The notes beneath the pieces were generated by a model, which worked only from the letters and a program-made list of their open reading frames with translations, was not told the origin of the DNA and did no database searches. Below, in pieces: positions 8,113 to 17,976 of a stretch of 40,180 bases of DNA; within the stretch, counting starts at the first letter, position 1; every line of letters begins with the position of its first letter. The position numbers and the translations under genes were made by a program. Source of the stretch: Acinetobacter gerneri DSM 14967 = CIP 107464 = MTCC 9824 (GTDB lineage: Bacteria > Pseudomonadota > Gammaproteobacteria > Pseudomonadales > Moraxellaceae); contig NZ_KB849553.1 in the NCBI RefSeq assembly GCF_000368565.1, forward strand, positions 62,791-102,970, given 5' to 3'.

Positions 8113-9564
8113 GTAAGCGTCCGCTGAACTCCATGCCTATTTTTTAATTTGAGTTGGATTTCCAGCGATGTGGCAGTAATTCTTCTATTTGGGTCGCTTT
8201 ATGTGTCGGCAGCCTATTCAGCTTTGCTGACTGGATTAATGTCATAATATTGGCTGCTCGCTGACCGCTGCGCAGCGAACCTGCAAATAACCAGTTCTTA
8301 CGTCCCAACGCCCAGGGGCGCATCTGGTTTTCCACCCAGTTATTGCAAATCGGTAGATTGCCATCATCCAGATAGCGGCTTAAAGCTGGCCAACGCTTCA
8401 GAGTGTAATTGATCGCCTTGGCGGTTGGAGAACTCGATGGCACAGTCAGTTGATGTTGGTTGAGCCATTCATACAGTTGTTGCATCACCGGTTGACTATG
8501 CTGTTGTCGGTATTCGCGGCGCTGTTCTGCTGTACCATCGGTCTTTTTCCTGAGTTCTGCTTCTATCGCATACAGTTTCTGAATCAGCACTAATGCCTGT
8601 TCAGCGACCTGACTTTTTTTGGTCACATGCAGTTCATGGAATTTACGACGCGCATGCGCCATGCAGCCCACCTCAATGACCTAGCCTGATTTAAAGCGTG
8701 CTTTATAACCACTGTAATCGTCACAGACCAGATGACCCTGCCAGCCATTCAGGAACGCTTCAGCATGCTGACCTGAACGGCTATCCTGAAAGTCATAGAT
8801 CACGGCTTGAACTGGATTGTACTGTGTGGTGGCATAGGCCCAGACATAACCTTTCTTCGGTTTTTATTATTCTCACCCATCCGCATGATGGTGACCGGTG
8901 TTTCATCTGCATGCAGCACCTGCTGTTGTAGTACCACCTCTTTTAAGGCATTGGCCAGAGGTTCCAGTTCTACACCGCAGCGACCTATCCAGTCAGATAA
9001 AGTTGATCTAGAAAGTTCGATTCCCGCCCGCTGATAGATCAGACGTTGACGGTACAGCGGCAAATGATCGGCATATTTCGATACCAAAACATGGCTGAGC
9101 AGTTCAGGTGAAGCAATGCCTTTATCAATCACATAGGCGGGCATCGCTTGCTGAGTCAGAGTGTCACACTGATCACAGACCCATTTGCCACGCACATGCT
9201 GTTCCTTATAGAACTGTGCCGGTCTGAAATGCAGTTTTTCACTGACATCTTCGCCGATACGACGGAGTTGGCAGCCACAAGCACATTGGGTTGATGCAGG
9301 TTCATGCTCAATACGGATGGTGTGTAGATGATCTGGCAGTGGTCGACGTTTAGGTTTGTTGACTGTGGCTTTCTGTGCCGCTGCATGGGTTTTATCTGCA
9401 TTTAATCGTTCTAATTCCAGATCAACGGCTGCGATATCTTCTTCGACCGCCTCATCCCACAGATGGATTTGTTTTGCGGTGAGATGTTCGTTTTTACTGC
9501 CGAATTTATGCTGTTTAAACAGCGCCAGTTCATGCTCGTATTTTTGATACCCCAACCTTGGCAA
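8113..9564 (-). pseudogene. IS66-family tnpC remnant with IS66 right end
   Basis: Pieces of an IS66 TnpC transposase are read in order on the minus strand. The N-terminal coiled region contains FKQHKFGSKNEHL; the zinc-binding part has CACGCQLRRIGEDVSEKL and WVCDQCDTL; next come ELLSHVLVSKYADHLPLYRQ and LHADETPV; the C-terminal part has VGCMAHARRKFHEL and WVENQMRPWALGRKNWLFAGS. The reading frame is broken near 8855 (frameshift; the sequence continues as KKGYVWAYATTQYN) and by an amber codon about 15 codons before VGCMAHARRKF. The first part of tnpC and the accessory genes tnpA and tnpB are missing. The element end GTAAGCGTCCGCTG lies at 8113-8126. It cannot encode an active transposase. Confidence 0.88.
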
Positions 9565-9611
9565 GAGTCACCGACATAAAATACACTAAATAACATAATT
9601 GGTATTTTAAT

Positions 9612-9650
9612 AAACTCTATATATAACAGTTATATAGAGTTTTTTATTTT
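9612..9650 (+). terminator. Putative rho-independent terminator
   Basis: The stem AACTCTATATA/TATATAGAGTT is followed by TTTTTTATTTT on the plus strand. No plus-strand gene ends just upstream, so it may be left over from sequence lost with the truncated IS66 copy. The rest of 9565-9802 contains nothing I recognise. Confidence 0.5.
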
Positions 9651-9802
9651 GTGTGGTGTAATTTAAGGTAGGGTGGGGTACTTTGATTTTTGGTCACTAA
9701 TTTATTGTGATTATCAACAATAATAACCAACATACACATGCTTAATCTAAAGGTGTTTTACTGACTGGTATAATTTTATAATGAGAGGGGTATTGCCTGG
9801 GG

Positions 9803-10039
9803 CTACGGTTTCTGTTTTGCCTTTTGGCGTAAGACGTACAAATATAAGCTTTCTACTTTTTCACGTGCCCATGGTGTGGTACGCAAGAATCGCAATGATG
9901 ATTTAACACTTGGGTCTTTGCAAAAACATCTAATTTCAATTTTACGACTTAAACCTTCAAAGCCACCGTAGTAATCCAATAATTCATCCAAAATGTCAGC
10001 AAGTTTTTTGCCGTGTAAAGGGTCATTGGAGGTGTTCAT
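9803..10039 (-). CDS. VF530-family (DUF2132) small DNA-binding protein
   Basis: A 78-residue protein matching the VF530 family end to end: DPLHGKKLADILDELLDYYG, then CFCKDPSVKSSLRFLRTTPW and AREKVESLYLYVLR. Structures in the family show a small helical fold, and DNA binding has been suggested. The biological role is unsettled. The gene stands alone, and its ATG (10039) lies upstream of a decayed hipA on the same strand. It looks like an ordinary chromosomal gene, in contrast to the mobile elements around it. Confidence 0.85.
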   Translation of the reverse strand: MNTSNDPLHGKKLADILDELLDYYGGFEGLSRKIEIRCFCKDPSVKSSLRFLRTTPWAREKVESLYLYVLRQKAKQKP

Positions 10040-10129
10040 AATAGATCAATCGTATTTTGGGTGGCCATTATTATAACCTGGGCTAGTTGGAAAACTAGAG
10101 AGTTGGAATGTAAGTAATGATGGACTGAA

Positions 10130-10396
10130 TAGCCACCAAAATTCTGGAGCACACCCAGCCATCGGGTGATGCATCATATATATGACTTGGTAATCCCATT
10201 TGCTGTGTAGGAAAGTTTTTTCTTAATGGGTCACCTTTTAATGGAAGTAGGTAAGAGGAAAGCTCTAAACCTTTACGGATCGCTTTAGCACTGTATTCAA
10301 AGGCAATTAATGGTCGACCTGTGATTGCTGTTGAGGAGACCAGTGTACCCTAAATTCACCCCATCCATTGTAGTAAACATTAAGTTTTTTGAGCAT
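10130..10396 (-). pseudogene. hipA remnant (N-terminal portion)
   Basis: Beginning with an ATG 4 bp after the upstream XRE gene, MLKKLNVYYNGWGE reads into a frameshift and then continues in another frame as GTLVSSTAITGRPLIAFEYS, LSSYLLPLKGDP, MGLPSHIYDASPDGW. This is the N-terminal subdomain of HipA-type kinases. The sequence stops matching after about 90 residues, and the whole kinase core is missing, so the toxin is lost while its antitoxin gene remains. Confidence 0.75.
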
Positions 10397-10400
10397 GGAT

Positions 10401-10724
10401 TTATTTCCTTTTGATACGTTGGCGAGCCGTATTGCTCTCATAGCGAAGAATGTCATCTACACTGTTTAAATGAGGTTTGAAGAGTTCCTCTAATTCTTTT
10501 AATCGGCCTAGTACCATGGCAACGCGTATTAAATTTTCAAATGAAACATTTCGACCAGCTTCCAGATTGGATACTGTATTCATACCAATACCAGCACGTG
10601 CAGCGACGTCTGTCTGAGTCATTTCCAGATAAAGTCGTTCTTTACGAAGCCTCTCACATAATAATCCAACAACTTCTTCAGGTTTTCTGAATTTTAAATC
10701 CATAATATTGGGTCCTATGTCCAT
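10401..10724 (-). CDS. HipB-like XRE antitoxin/repressor (orphaned)
   Basis: A 107-residue protein with a helix-turn-helix of the XRE type: ERLYLEMTQTDVAARAG, IGMNTVSNLEAGRNVSFENL, then IRVAMVLGRLKELEELF. The gene sits immediately upstream of a hipA remnant in the usual antitoxin-first order, so it is the former HipB. It would bind DNA as a dimer and repress its own promoter; the repeated ATTAGATT sequences at 10810-10870 are the likely site. It is intact even though its toxin partner is gone. Confidence 0.8.
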   Translation of the reverse strand: MDIGPNIMDLKFRKPEEVVGLLCERLRKERLYLEMTQTDVAARAGIGMNTVSNLEAGRNVSFENLIRVAMVLGRLKELEELFKPHLNSVDDILRYESNTARQRIKRK

Positions 10725-10802
10725 ATATGTCTATTAAACTACAAAATAATGGAGTTATAAAATAAACCAGTTGATCGGTAAGAAGGTGCTTTATTGGCCT
10801 GA

Positions 10803-10871
10803 TTAGATCCTATTAGATTAAAGAAATCTAATTAGACATTTACAATCTAATAGAATCTAATACAATCTATG
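10803..10871. promoter_or_regulatory. Cluster of ATTAGATT repeats in the divergent promoter region
   Basis: Between the divergent XRE gene and the ATPase gene, the octamer ATTAGATT or its complement AATCTAAT occurs repeatedly. One inverted pair is separated by AAAGA (about 10814-10834), and two direct copies follow. Promoter position and symmetry suggest an operator for the neighbouring XRE protein, possibly also controlling the ATPase. Inferred from sequence only. Confidence 0.5.
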
Positions 10872-10902
10872 GTAATAAATAAATCATTGCCGAGTAATTA
10901 AA

Positions 10903-11994
10903 ATGATGACCATCTCCAATGACCCTTGGCACTTTCCACGTACCGAATTGGCGAAACAAATTTTAGGCATGTTTGAGACTGGACTAGCTAGTTCTCTGAC
11001 TTTTTTTGCCCCACGCCGGATGGGAAAAACTGAATTTTTACGAAAAGATATTACGCCACTAGCAGAACAGCTTGGATGGCGCGTTTTTTATTTCAGTTTT
11101 TTAGATGCAGGCCTGCATAGTGAAGGGCAGTTTGTAAAAGCTCTTGATGAGTTTTCAAAACAAAATGGCTTAATGGGGAAAGCCACACATTGGATTAAAA
11201 ATATTGGTTCTTTAAGTACAGAGGTGGCAGGGGTAAAAGCTGAAGTGACACTTCTACAAGGACAAGTGAATTCCAGTATTTTGTCTAGCATTACTAAACT
11301 GGCTCAGCAGGGAAAACCTATTTTACTGTTACTTGATGAGATTCAGGCTTTAGCTAGTTCAAAATATAAAACCACGATTGCCAGTTTACGTACCGCTTTA
11401 GATATGCATAAAGAAACAATAAAGGTGATTTTTACTGGTTCAAGTCGAGAAGGCTTGAGACAAATGTTTTCTGTGAGTAGTGCTCCATTTTTTCATTATG
11501 GACAGAATTTACCTTTTCCAAATCTAACAAAAGCATTTACAGATCATCTGGCAGATGTATTTAATCAGACAACAGGACGTAGTTTGAATAAAGAAATTTT
11601 ATGGCACGCTTTTTTAGATATGAAGCAAAGTCCTCAACTAGCAAGATCATTAGTGGAGCGTTTAGCCTTAAACCCAATGCTGGCTATAGATTTTTCCAAG
11701 GAACAGCTTATAGCCGATACAATGGGGCATCGGGACTTTTCGGGATTATGGGGAGAGTTTAAGTTATTAGAACAGCTAATTTTAAAAGCCATAGCGGAAT
11801 CACAAGTTGAACTTTATAGTAGTCAATTTAGACAACATCTGGCTGATTCGATTGGTGTAGATAACATTGCGGTATCAAGTATTCAATCGGCCCTACGTTC
11901 TTTATCAAAAAAACAAATTCTTTTTAAACCAGAAAATGGTACTTATGAAATCGAGGATGCTCTTTTTAAAGAATGGATTATGGATGAAGCATAA
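10903..11994 (+). CDS. P-loop ATPase (STAND/MNS-like AAA family)
   Basis: A 363-residue soluble ATPase. Near the N-terminus FFAPRRMGKTEFL (about residues 39-51) is a Walker A motif in which the first Gly is replaced by Ala. ILLLLDEIQALAS (about 142-154) is Walker B, and KVIFTGSSREGLRQMF fits sensor 1. The C-terminal third (LYSSQFRQHLADSIG, IQSALRSLSKKQILF) looks like the winged helix common in archaeal-type MNS ATPases. Such proteins often appear in accessory regions, sometimes as parts of defence or toxin modules, but no partner gene is adjacent. It is divergent from the hipB-like gene across a repeat-rich promoter. The function is unknown. Confidence 0.7.
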   Translation: MMTISNDPWHFPRTELAKQILGMFETGLASSLTFFAPRRMGKTEFLRKDITPLAEQLGWRVFYFSFLDAGLHSEGQFVKALDEFSKQNGLMGKATHWIKNIGSLSTEVAGVKAEVTLLQGQVNSSILSSITKLAQQGKPILLLLDEIQALASSKYKTTIASLRTALDMHKETIKVIFTGSSREGLRQMFSVSSAPFFHYGQNLPFPNLTKAFTDHLADVFNQTTGRSLNKEILWHAFLDMKQSPQLARSLVERLALNPMLAIDFSKEQLIADTMGHRDFSGLWGEFKLLEQLILKAIAESQVELYSSQFRQHLADSIGVDNIAVSSIQSALRSLSKKQILFKPENGTYEIEDALFKEWIMDEA

Positions 11995-12025
11995 TTTTGA
12001 AAACTCATTTGGATGAAAATTAACT

Positions 12026-13112
12026 GTACCAAGTTTGTCGGAGAATTTTTATTTAAGTATTTGATTCATAGAAATTATTTCAATATAATCGGTGTCTATG
12101 AACAGAGAAATTCAACAAAGACTCGTATGAGTTAAATTATTTGAAGAAAATGATGCTGGCCTAGTTTGTCGGAGATGTGGCATTTCTAGACCAATGTTAC
12201 GCAAGTGGTGGAAACGATATTCTGAGCAAGGTATTGATGGATTAAGTAGCCAGAGTAGACGTCCCTTAAAATCACCAAACACTAAAATCAATGCTGAGCT
12301 AGAAGCCTTAATATTAGAAATGCGCTCAGCTAGAAATTTTGGTGCTCGACGTTTGCAAACAGAATTGATGAGGCTGCACGGAGTCTCGTTGTCCTTAGCG
12401 ACTATCCATAAAGTACTATCCACCCATCAAGTCAAACCGATTAAAAAAATTCCGTCGTAAAGCAGATTTCATTCGTTATGAACGCCCATTACCAGGCGAT
12501 AGAATTCAAATAGATACCTGTAAACTGGATCCAGGACTATATCAGCAAACATCTATCGATGACTGCATACGATATCGCGCTTTAAGGATATATAAACGCC
12601 GAACAGCAGCGAATACTCTCGACTTTTTAGACTGCATAATTGAAGAAATGCCTTTTCCCATACAGCGAATACAGACAGATCGTGGGCGGGAATTCTTTGC
12701 TGAAAAAGTACAGAAAAAAATGATGCAGCATGGAATCAAATTTAGGCCAAATAAACCAGGTTCACCTCATCTGAATGGCAAGGTAGAGCGTTCACAAAAA
12801 ACTGATAAATCTGAGTTCTAAGCTACTGTAGATATCGATTCTGAGGATATCCAAGACAAGCTAGCTGAATGGCAGCATTACTATAACTGGATGAGACCAC
12901 ATTCAGCGTTGAAAGGTAAAACACCGATGGAGAGGTACTTTGAATTATGTGAAGAAACTCCTTTCTCAGATGAAGTCCAGAAGCAATACAACCCCTCAAA
13001 TGAACGGATTCAACATGCCAATTACAAGATGGATCTAGAGATCGCTAAATTGAAATGATCTCTATGAATCACACATAGAAACAATGCTAAAACTTTTGAC
13101 CCCATTTGGTTT
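12026..13112 (+). pseudogene. IS481-family transposase pseudogene / decayed element
   Basis: The coding part runs 12098-13058 and reads as one IS481-type transposase only if an early stop (codon 11), a frameshift near 12450 and a further stop near 12820 are ignored. Visible segments are the helix-turn-helix RCGISRPMLRKWWKRYSEQG and LSSQSRRP; ARNFGARRLQTELMRLHG; the catalytic core QIDTCKLDPGLYQ, QTDRGREFFAEK and PGSPHLNGKVERSQK; and the C-terminal HYYNWMRPHSALKGKTPMER. The 12-bp sequence AAAATTAACTGT occurs at both edges (12016-12027 and 13113-13124) and may be a target duplication. The left end (TGTACCAAGTTTGTCGGAG) resembles the end of the IS3 element at 32951. Confidence 0.82.
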
Positions 13113-13321
13113 AAAATTAACTGTTGTGAAGAAATGATCACTTTCTATCAGGATATTTTAGATCTCAATGAACTGTTTAACTTCTCGAATTTGATTGTCT
13201 TTATTCACAATATTCCTATTGAGTGAGTCGAATCTGTGCTCAGGTTGAGCAGTTCGGCTACTGTTCTGAAATGACAGCTTTGTCTGTTATAATTGTATAA
13301 ACATTTTGGTGTCTGGTAATA
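13059..13321. promoter_or_regulatory. Intergenic region with helicase promoter
   Basis: Downstream of the IS481 remnant this stretch holds no gene. A TATAAT at 13288-13293 lies about 30 bp before the helicase ATG and is a plausible -10 box. The matching -35 box is unclear. Confidence 0.4.
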
Positions 13322-16300
13322 ATGTCCTTATTGATCAATTTTCTATCTCGCTTTAGTACTGCAACTCTTCAGCGCAGTCTGAGCTATGCTAAACACATTG
13401 ATAGGGAAACAATTGAGTTCTTTGAGGAAAATGATGATGTCACGATGTATGCTCAAATTGAAGGGACAGATTATTACGATACCGCGATTACCTATAATCC
13501 CCAAAAAGACCGTTTAATCGATGACGACTGCACTTGTCCGGTTGGATATAATTGTAAACATGCTGCTGCTTTAGCGCGGTTATTCTTTCAGGAATATCGC
13601 CAGGAATTTCAGCAGCGTTATGCTGACTCTCAATCCCCGCAGGGAATCGCAAAACGCCAACGTGGGGATGATCAGGCACAGCGCTGGTTGAATGATTTTA
13701 AACGGTATTTACAACAGACTGAACCAGAGCAATCTGTCAAAACAAACAATTATTTAATTTACCTGCTAGATCAGTCGGTCAGCTTAAAGAAATTGACAGT
13801 TGATGTTCAGAAGGCCAGACGCAATAAAAACGGCTCAATTGCGGGGGAAAGTTATTATACCCAATATGAAAATATCACCAGAAAGCATCTGACCTTACCT
13901 GAACAAAAACGACAATTATTTAACCAGATTTATTATTACGCCAAAATAAACAGCGACGAACGCTTTTATCAAAGCAATCTTGATATCTCCAGCATTTTAT
14001 TGGAGCATTTCAAATCTTTTATTCAAAGTGGCGATGTATACTGGCAAAAAAAGAGCCATACTGCACTTCAATGGTCAGAACAAGGCTATCACATCGAACT
14101 GATCTGGCAACAAGGTGTAAACAAACAGACAGAGCATTTAAATATTGAATTGGTCAATGGTGATATTCGACTCGATTTAAAATCAAATCCACATATCCAA
14201 ATTCTCGCTAGCCAGCCACCGTGTTATGTGGATATTCAACAGAACACGGTGGGCCAGTTATATGGTGAATATACGGCAAATCTTCTGTACCATTTTTTAC
14301 AGATGCCTGATCTTCCATCTATGCTTTTGCCAGAGTTTGAGAAACTGACTCATCAATATTCAGACGTGAAAAATCTGCCTCAGCCCGAGTCTATTCAGCA
14401 TATTGATGTCCTTGAGGGTAGTCCCCAGCCAATTTTACGCTTCGGTGTTTTAGATAAATTTGATTGGAAATGGGAAGAGTCTGTTTGTGCTGAAATTGAA
14501 TTCTCCTATGCAGGCGGGCGGATTAAAGCAGGTACATCAGGTGACAGTTTCATTGGTGAGCAGCATGACAAAATGGTGCGACAGCTTCGGGACTTAGTTC
14601 AGGAACAACAGTCAATCCAGCGTTTACAGCTATTGGTCGAATCACTGAAGTGGGTGAAAGATCTTAGTTATGATCAGCAATTAAAACTGGATAAACAACG
14701 TCTCGATTCTATGGTTTTTGCTTTCTATGGAGACTGGATCAAACAGCTGATGCCCATCAATCAAATTGAGTTAATAGGCTGGCAGATAGAGCATCTGGAA
14801 AACAGCCCCTTTAACCTGCAATATGTTGAAAATTTAAATATTTCTATCACTGAATCTGAAGGTCAGCAGGACTGGTTCAATATCGGGGCGACGGTTCAAG
14901 ACAGTGCAGGCAATTCTTATAATTTGCTTGATGCGCTCGTAGCTTTGGTGCGAGTAAATCCTGATTTACTTGATCCGCGGACTTTTATTCATCTGCATGA
15001 CAGTCAAATTTTCACCGTGAAAACTGCAGTTGATCAACCTGATTTGGCTCTATCCGCTAGGGATATTAAGCCGGTATTGTTGCATCTGCAGAGCATTTTA
15101 CAGCAAGAAGAGCGCAGTATTGATCGCTATGATGCGAGTCAATTATTAGAATTGCAGCATAATCTTGGGATGACATGGCAGGTCAGTGATCGCCTGCAGC
15201 AATTTGTACAGAAATTCAAACAAGGCTATCAGCAACAACTGCCGACACCACAAGGTTTTCAGGGGGAGTTGCGTCCATACCAGCAGCAGGGCTTAGGCTG
15301 GTTACAGTTTTTAAGGGAAACCCAGCATGGCGGGATTCTGGCAGATGATATGGGCTTGGGGAAAACAGCACAAACTTTAGCCCATTTACTCATGGAAAAG
15401 CAGGCTGGATATTTGCAGGATAGTCCCGCCTTAATTGTTGCACCCACATCGCTGATGCATAACTGGTTCAAAGAAGCGGAGAAATTTACCCCAGAGCTCA
15501 AGGTATTGCTGCTACAGGGGCCCGATCGCCATCAGTATTTTGAGCAGATTCCGCACTATGATATTGTGTTAACCACCTATCCGCTTCTGGCGAGAGATGA
15601 AGAGCAACTAAAGCAATATGAATATCATCAACTCATTTTGGATGAGGCGCAGAATATCAAAAATCCGCGCGCCAAAGCTGCACAGGTAGTACGGCAATTA
15701 ACAGCGCGACATCGTCTATGTCTAACCGGTACACCTATGGAAAATCATTTGGGTGAGCTGTGGGCACAATTTTATTTCCTGATGCCAGGATTTTTATATT
15801 CACAAGAAATTTTTAATAAAAAGTACCGTCATCCGATTGAAAAGCGCGGTGATGAGCAGTTAAGACAAAAGTTGGTCAACCGGATTAAGCCCTTCATTTT
15901 ACGTCGCTTGAAAACTGACGTAGCCAAAGAGTTGCCAGAAAAAACCACGATTGAAGTCAATATTGATATGAATGACCAGCAATCCAAGTTATATGAGGCT
16001 GTTCGTGCCACGATGCAGGCAAGCATTCAGAAAATTGTGGCAGAAAAAGGCTTTAAACGTAGTCAAATCCAAATTTTAGATGCCTTACTGAAGCTACGTC
16101 AGGTGTGCTGCCATCCTAGCTTACTGAAACTGGATTCAGTTAAAACCGGGCAGGCTCACTCAGCCAAACTTGAACAGTTGATGGATATGGTCGTTCCAAT
16201 GGTGGAAGAGGGGCGAAAAATTCTTATCTTTTCTCAGTTTACCTCAATGTTGGAACTGATTGAGCAGCAGCTCCATCACGCAGAAATTGGCTATGTGAAA

Positions 16301-16669
16301 CTGACTGGAAAGACCAAGAAACGGGATGAAGCTATTACTGCATTCCAGTCTGGACAAGTGCCGGTATTTTTAATCAGTCTGAAAGCAGGAGGGGTCGGTC
16401 TGAATTTAACCGCCGCAGATACAGTCATTCACTATGATCCATGGTGGAACCCTGCTGCTGAAGATCAAGCTTCAGATCGTGCATGGCGGATTGGACAGGA
16501 CAAGCCGGTATTTGTGTATAAGCTGATTACCAATAAAAGCATAGAAGAAAAAATTCTTGCCTTACAGCAAAATAAAGCAGAACTAGCACACTCTATTCTA
16601 AGTACAGATCATGAGGGCGAAGCGAAACTGACGGAAAATGACGTGATGAACTTGTTTGAGAAATTTTAG
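13322..16669 (+). CDS. SWIM zinc-finger SNF2-family DEAD/DEAH-box helicase
   Basis: A full-length 1,115-residue protein. Residues 70-80 (CTCPVGYNCKH) are a SWIM zinc finger of the CxC...CxH type, likely for nucleic-acid binding. From about 650 the SNF2 ATPase begins: LRPYQQQGLGWLQFL, Walker A DDMGLGKTAQTLAHLL (about 676), VAPTSLMHNW, LTTYPLL, Walker B LDEAQNIKNP (about 772) and LTGTPMENHLGELW. The C-terminal helicase lobe contains KILIFSQFTSMLE, LISLKAGGVGLNLTAADTV, DPWWNPAAEDQASDRAWRIG and the final motif VYKLITNKSIEEKIL. The family uses ATP to translocate on double-stranded DNA or to displace bound proteins such as RNA polymerase. It is a single transcription unit, convergent with hipA downstream. 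It is probably a resident gene rather than mobile cargo. Confidence 0.93.
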   Translation: MSLLINFLSRFSTATLQRSLSYAKHIDRETIEFFEENDDVTMYAQIEGTDYYDTAITYNPQKDRLIDDDCTCPVGYNCKHAAALARLFFQEYRQEFQQRYADSQSPQGIAKRQRGDDQAQRWLNDFKRYLQQTEPEQSVKTNNYLIYLLDQSVSLKKLTVDVQKARRNKNGSIAGESYYTQYENITRKHLTLPEQKRQLFNQIYYYAKINSDERFYQSNLDISSILLEHFKSFIQSGDVYWQKKSHTALQWSEQGYHIELIWQQGVNKQTEHLNIELVNGDIRLDLKSNPHIQILASQPPCYVDIQQNTVGQLYGEYTANLLYHFLQMPDLPSMLLPEFEKLTHQYSDVKNLPQPESIQHIDVLEGSPQPILRFGVLDKFDWKWEESVCAEIEFSYAGGRIKAGTSGDSFIGEQHDKMVRQLRDLVQEQQSIQRLQLLVESLKWVKDLSYDQQLKLDKQRLDSMVFAFYGDWIKQLMPINQIELIGWQIEHLENSPFNLQYVENLNISITESEGQQDWFNIGATVQDSAGNSYNLLDALVALVRVNPDLLDPRTFIHLHDSQIFTVKTAVDQPDLALSARDIKPVLLHLQSILQQEERSIDRYDASQLLELQHNLGMTWQVSDRLQQFVQKFKQGYQQQLPTPQGFQGELRPYQQQGLGWLQFLRETQHGGILADDMGLGKTAQTLAHLLMEKQAGYLQDSPALIVAPTSLMHNWFKEAEKFTPELKVLLLQGPDRHQYFEQIPHYDIVLTTYPLLARDEEQLKQYEYHQLILDEAQNIKNPRAKAAQVVRQLTARHRLCLTGTPMENHLGELWAQFYFLMPGFLYSQEIFNKKYRHPIEKRGDEQLRQKLVNRIKPFILRRLKTDVAKELPEKTTIEVNIDMNDQQSKLYEAVRATMQASIQKIVAEKGFKRSQIQILDALLKLRQVCCHPSLLKLDSVKTGQAHSAKLEQLMDMVVPMVEEGRKILIFSQFTSMLELIEQQLHHAEIGYVKLTGKTKKRDEAITAFQSGQVPVFLISLKAGGVGLNLTAADTVIHYDPWWNPAAEDQASDRAWRIGQDKPVFVYKLITNKSIEEKILALQQNKAELAHSILSTDHEGEAKLTENDVMNLFEKF

Positions 16670-16686
16670 TTTGGTTTCAGATTACC

Positions 16687-17976
16687 CTAATCATTTGTAA
16701 GTATCTGAAAGTCCGGATGCAATTTTTTCCAATGTGCTCTTAATTTTTCTTTATGAGCGGAAATCATAGGTAAGTCTAGTAATAGCACTGGCCATACTGA
16801 CCGTGCTTTGTCCATGATCGCGTGAAGTTGTTTTTCAATAACACGCCATGGAACGCCGACTTTTTCTGCCCATTGCTTAAAATGCTTCATCTCAGCTAGA
16901 TACCAATCTTTATTTTTGGCAAGATTTAATGCGAAATGACGCTCATTTTCAATATATACACTGGTCATTAATATATCGTATGCGGGAGATAATCTTGGGA
17001 TTCTTTTATCGTGATAAATCATACTCCAGTTCTTTAAGTGTGCATCTCCATTGGCGAGTAAAATATTTATGAGTAAACGGCTAGCAAATTGCTGAATATC
17101 AAAAATTTTGTTATCTGAAAATTGATAAATGATCTTTCCTATCTGCTCATAATTTGTGGTGCTGTATTTCTGATGTGGATATGCGCCGAAGATCTGAGCA
17201 AAATCTTCGATGTGAATAAGCTCTGTAGTATCAGCAGTACTCTGTCTATCAAATCTTTTGATTGCGAAAGCATATTGCTCTTGGGGTAAATTTAATGGTG
17301 GAAGGTCTTGTAAAAGGGCCATATCCACCAAGCGAATCTCAGGGACATCTATTTCGACCGTTTTGGCAAGGGTCATCATAGAATATTCATTTAGCGGAAC
17401 AAAAGCATGTCTGGAAGAAGGAGTTTTGATAATCCAGTCCCCGAGTAGAGTCGTTTCCGTTGCCTGTGCTAGTGTAAAACGCCCATCTTTGGCTTTCATG
17501 GAAAACTTCATTTGGACGCCGGCCAAGGAAAACTTATTATCTGTTCGAATCTCTTGCTTTAAAATTTGATCTGGATTCGAGATCTGCAGTTTGAATTTTA
17601 TTTCATCTGGAATTTCTTCTGGATCTAATGGAGTCGCAATGAGTGCTCCAGGTAAATCATGACCTAAAGCTGCCAATAACTGAAATTCATTGTCTATATG
17701 TACTTTGAGGCTTTGTGCAATCAGTTCACGTAATGCACCTTCTGGTAGCAAGTTTGATAGCAAGGGGTGTAAGCGCTGATGTGTAACATAGGTCTTTTCT
17801 AAAATTTTATCCACTTGAGGATACAAGGGGGAAGTCAGCAGGCTCAAGGTCGGACGTTGCTGATCAAAGCGGAAAGAATCTGTAAAAACCAGAATATTTT
17901 TTCCGCTCTGAAATCCTGCCAAGTATCCAACGACAGCGTGATGTAATGTTAATTTCAGGACGGCAACAGTATTCAT
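16687..17976 (-). CDS. hipA: HipA-family serine/threonine kinase toxin (type II TA)
   Basis: A 429-residue HipA kinase. The N-terminal subdomain contains LSNLLPEGALRELIAQ, followed by the Gly-rich loop FSLAGVQMKFSM and the ATP-binding Lys in DWIIKTPSS. The catalytic motif NGDAHLKNWS lies near residue 305 and is followed by the metal-binding PAYDIL. HipA proteins phosphorylate translation factors such as glutamyl-tRNA synthetase and cause growth arrest when free of HipB. The start at 17976 is chosen over an upstream frame start at 18006 because its ATG overlaps the antitoxin stop as ATGA, with GGAGAGG about ten bases ahead. It is co-transcribed with the XRE gene upstream. All key residues are present, so it is likely active. 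Confidence 0.9.
   Translation of the reverse strand: MNTVAVLKLTLHHAVVGYLAGFQSGKNILVFTDSFRFDQQRPTLSLLTSPLYPQVDKILEKTYVTHQRLHPLLSNLLPEGALRELIAQSLKVHIDNEFQLLAALGHDLPGALIATPLDPEEIPDEIKFKLQISNPDQILKQEIRTDNKFSLAGVQMKFSMKAKDGRFTLAQATETTLLGDWIIKTPSSRHAFVPLNEYSMMTLAKTVEIDVPEIRLVDMALLQDLPPLNLPQEQYAFAIKRFDRQSTADTTELIHIEDFAQIFGAYPHQKYSTTNYEQIGKIIYQFSDNKIFDIQQFASRLLINILLANGDAHLKNWSMIYHDKRIPRLSPAYDILMTSVYIENERHFALNLAKNKDWYLAEMKHFKQWAEKVGVPWRVIEKQLHAIMDKARSVWPVLLLDLPMISAHKEKLRAHWKKLHPDFQILTND

Noticed and set aside
8698..9547. Several short plus-strand frames across the IS66 relic
   Set aside because: They are opposite-strand shadows of tnpC fragments and show no independent coding signal.
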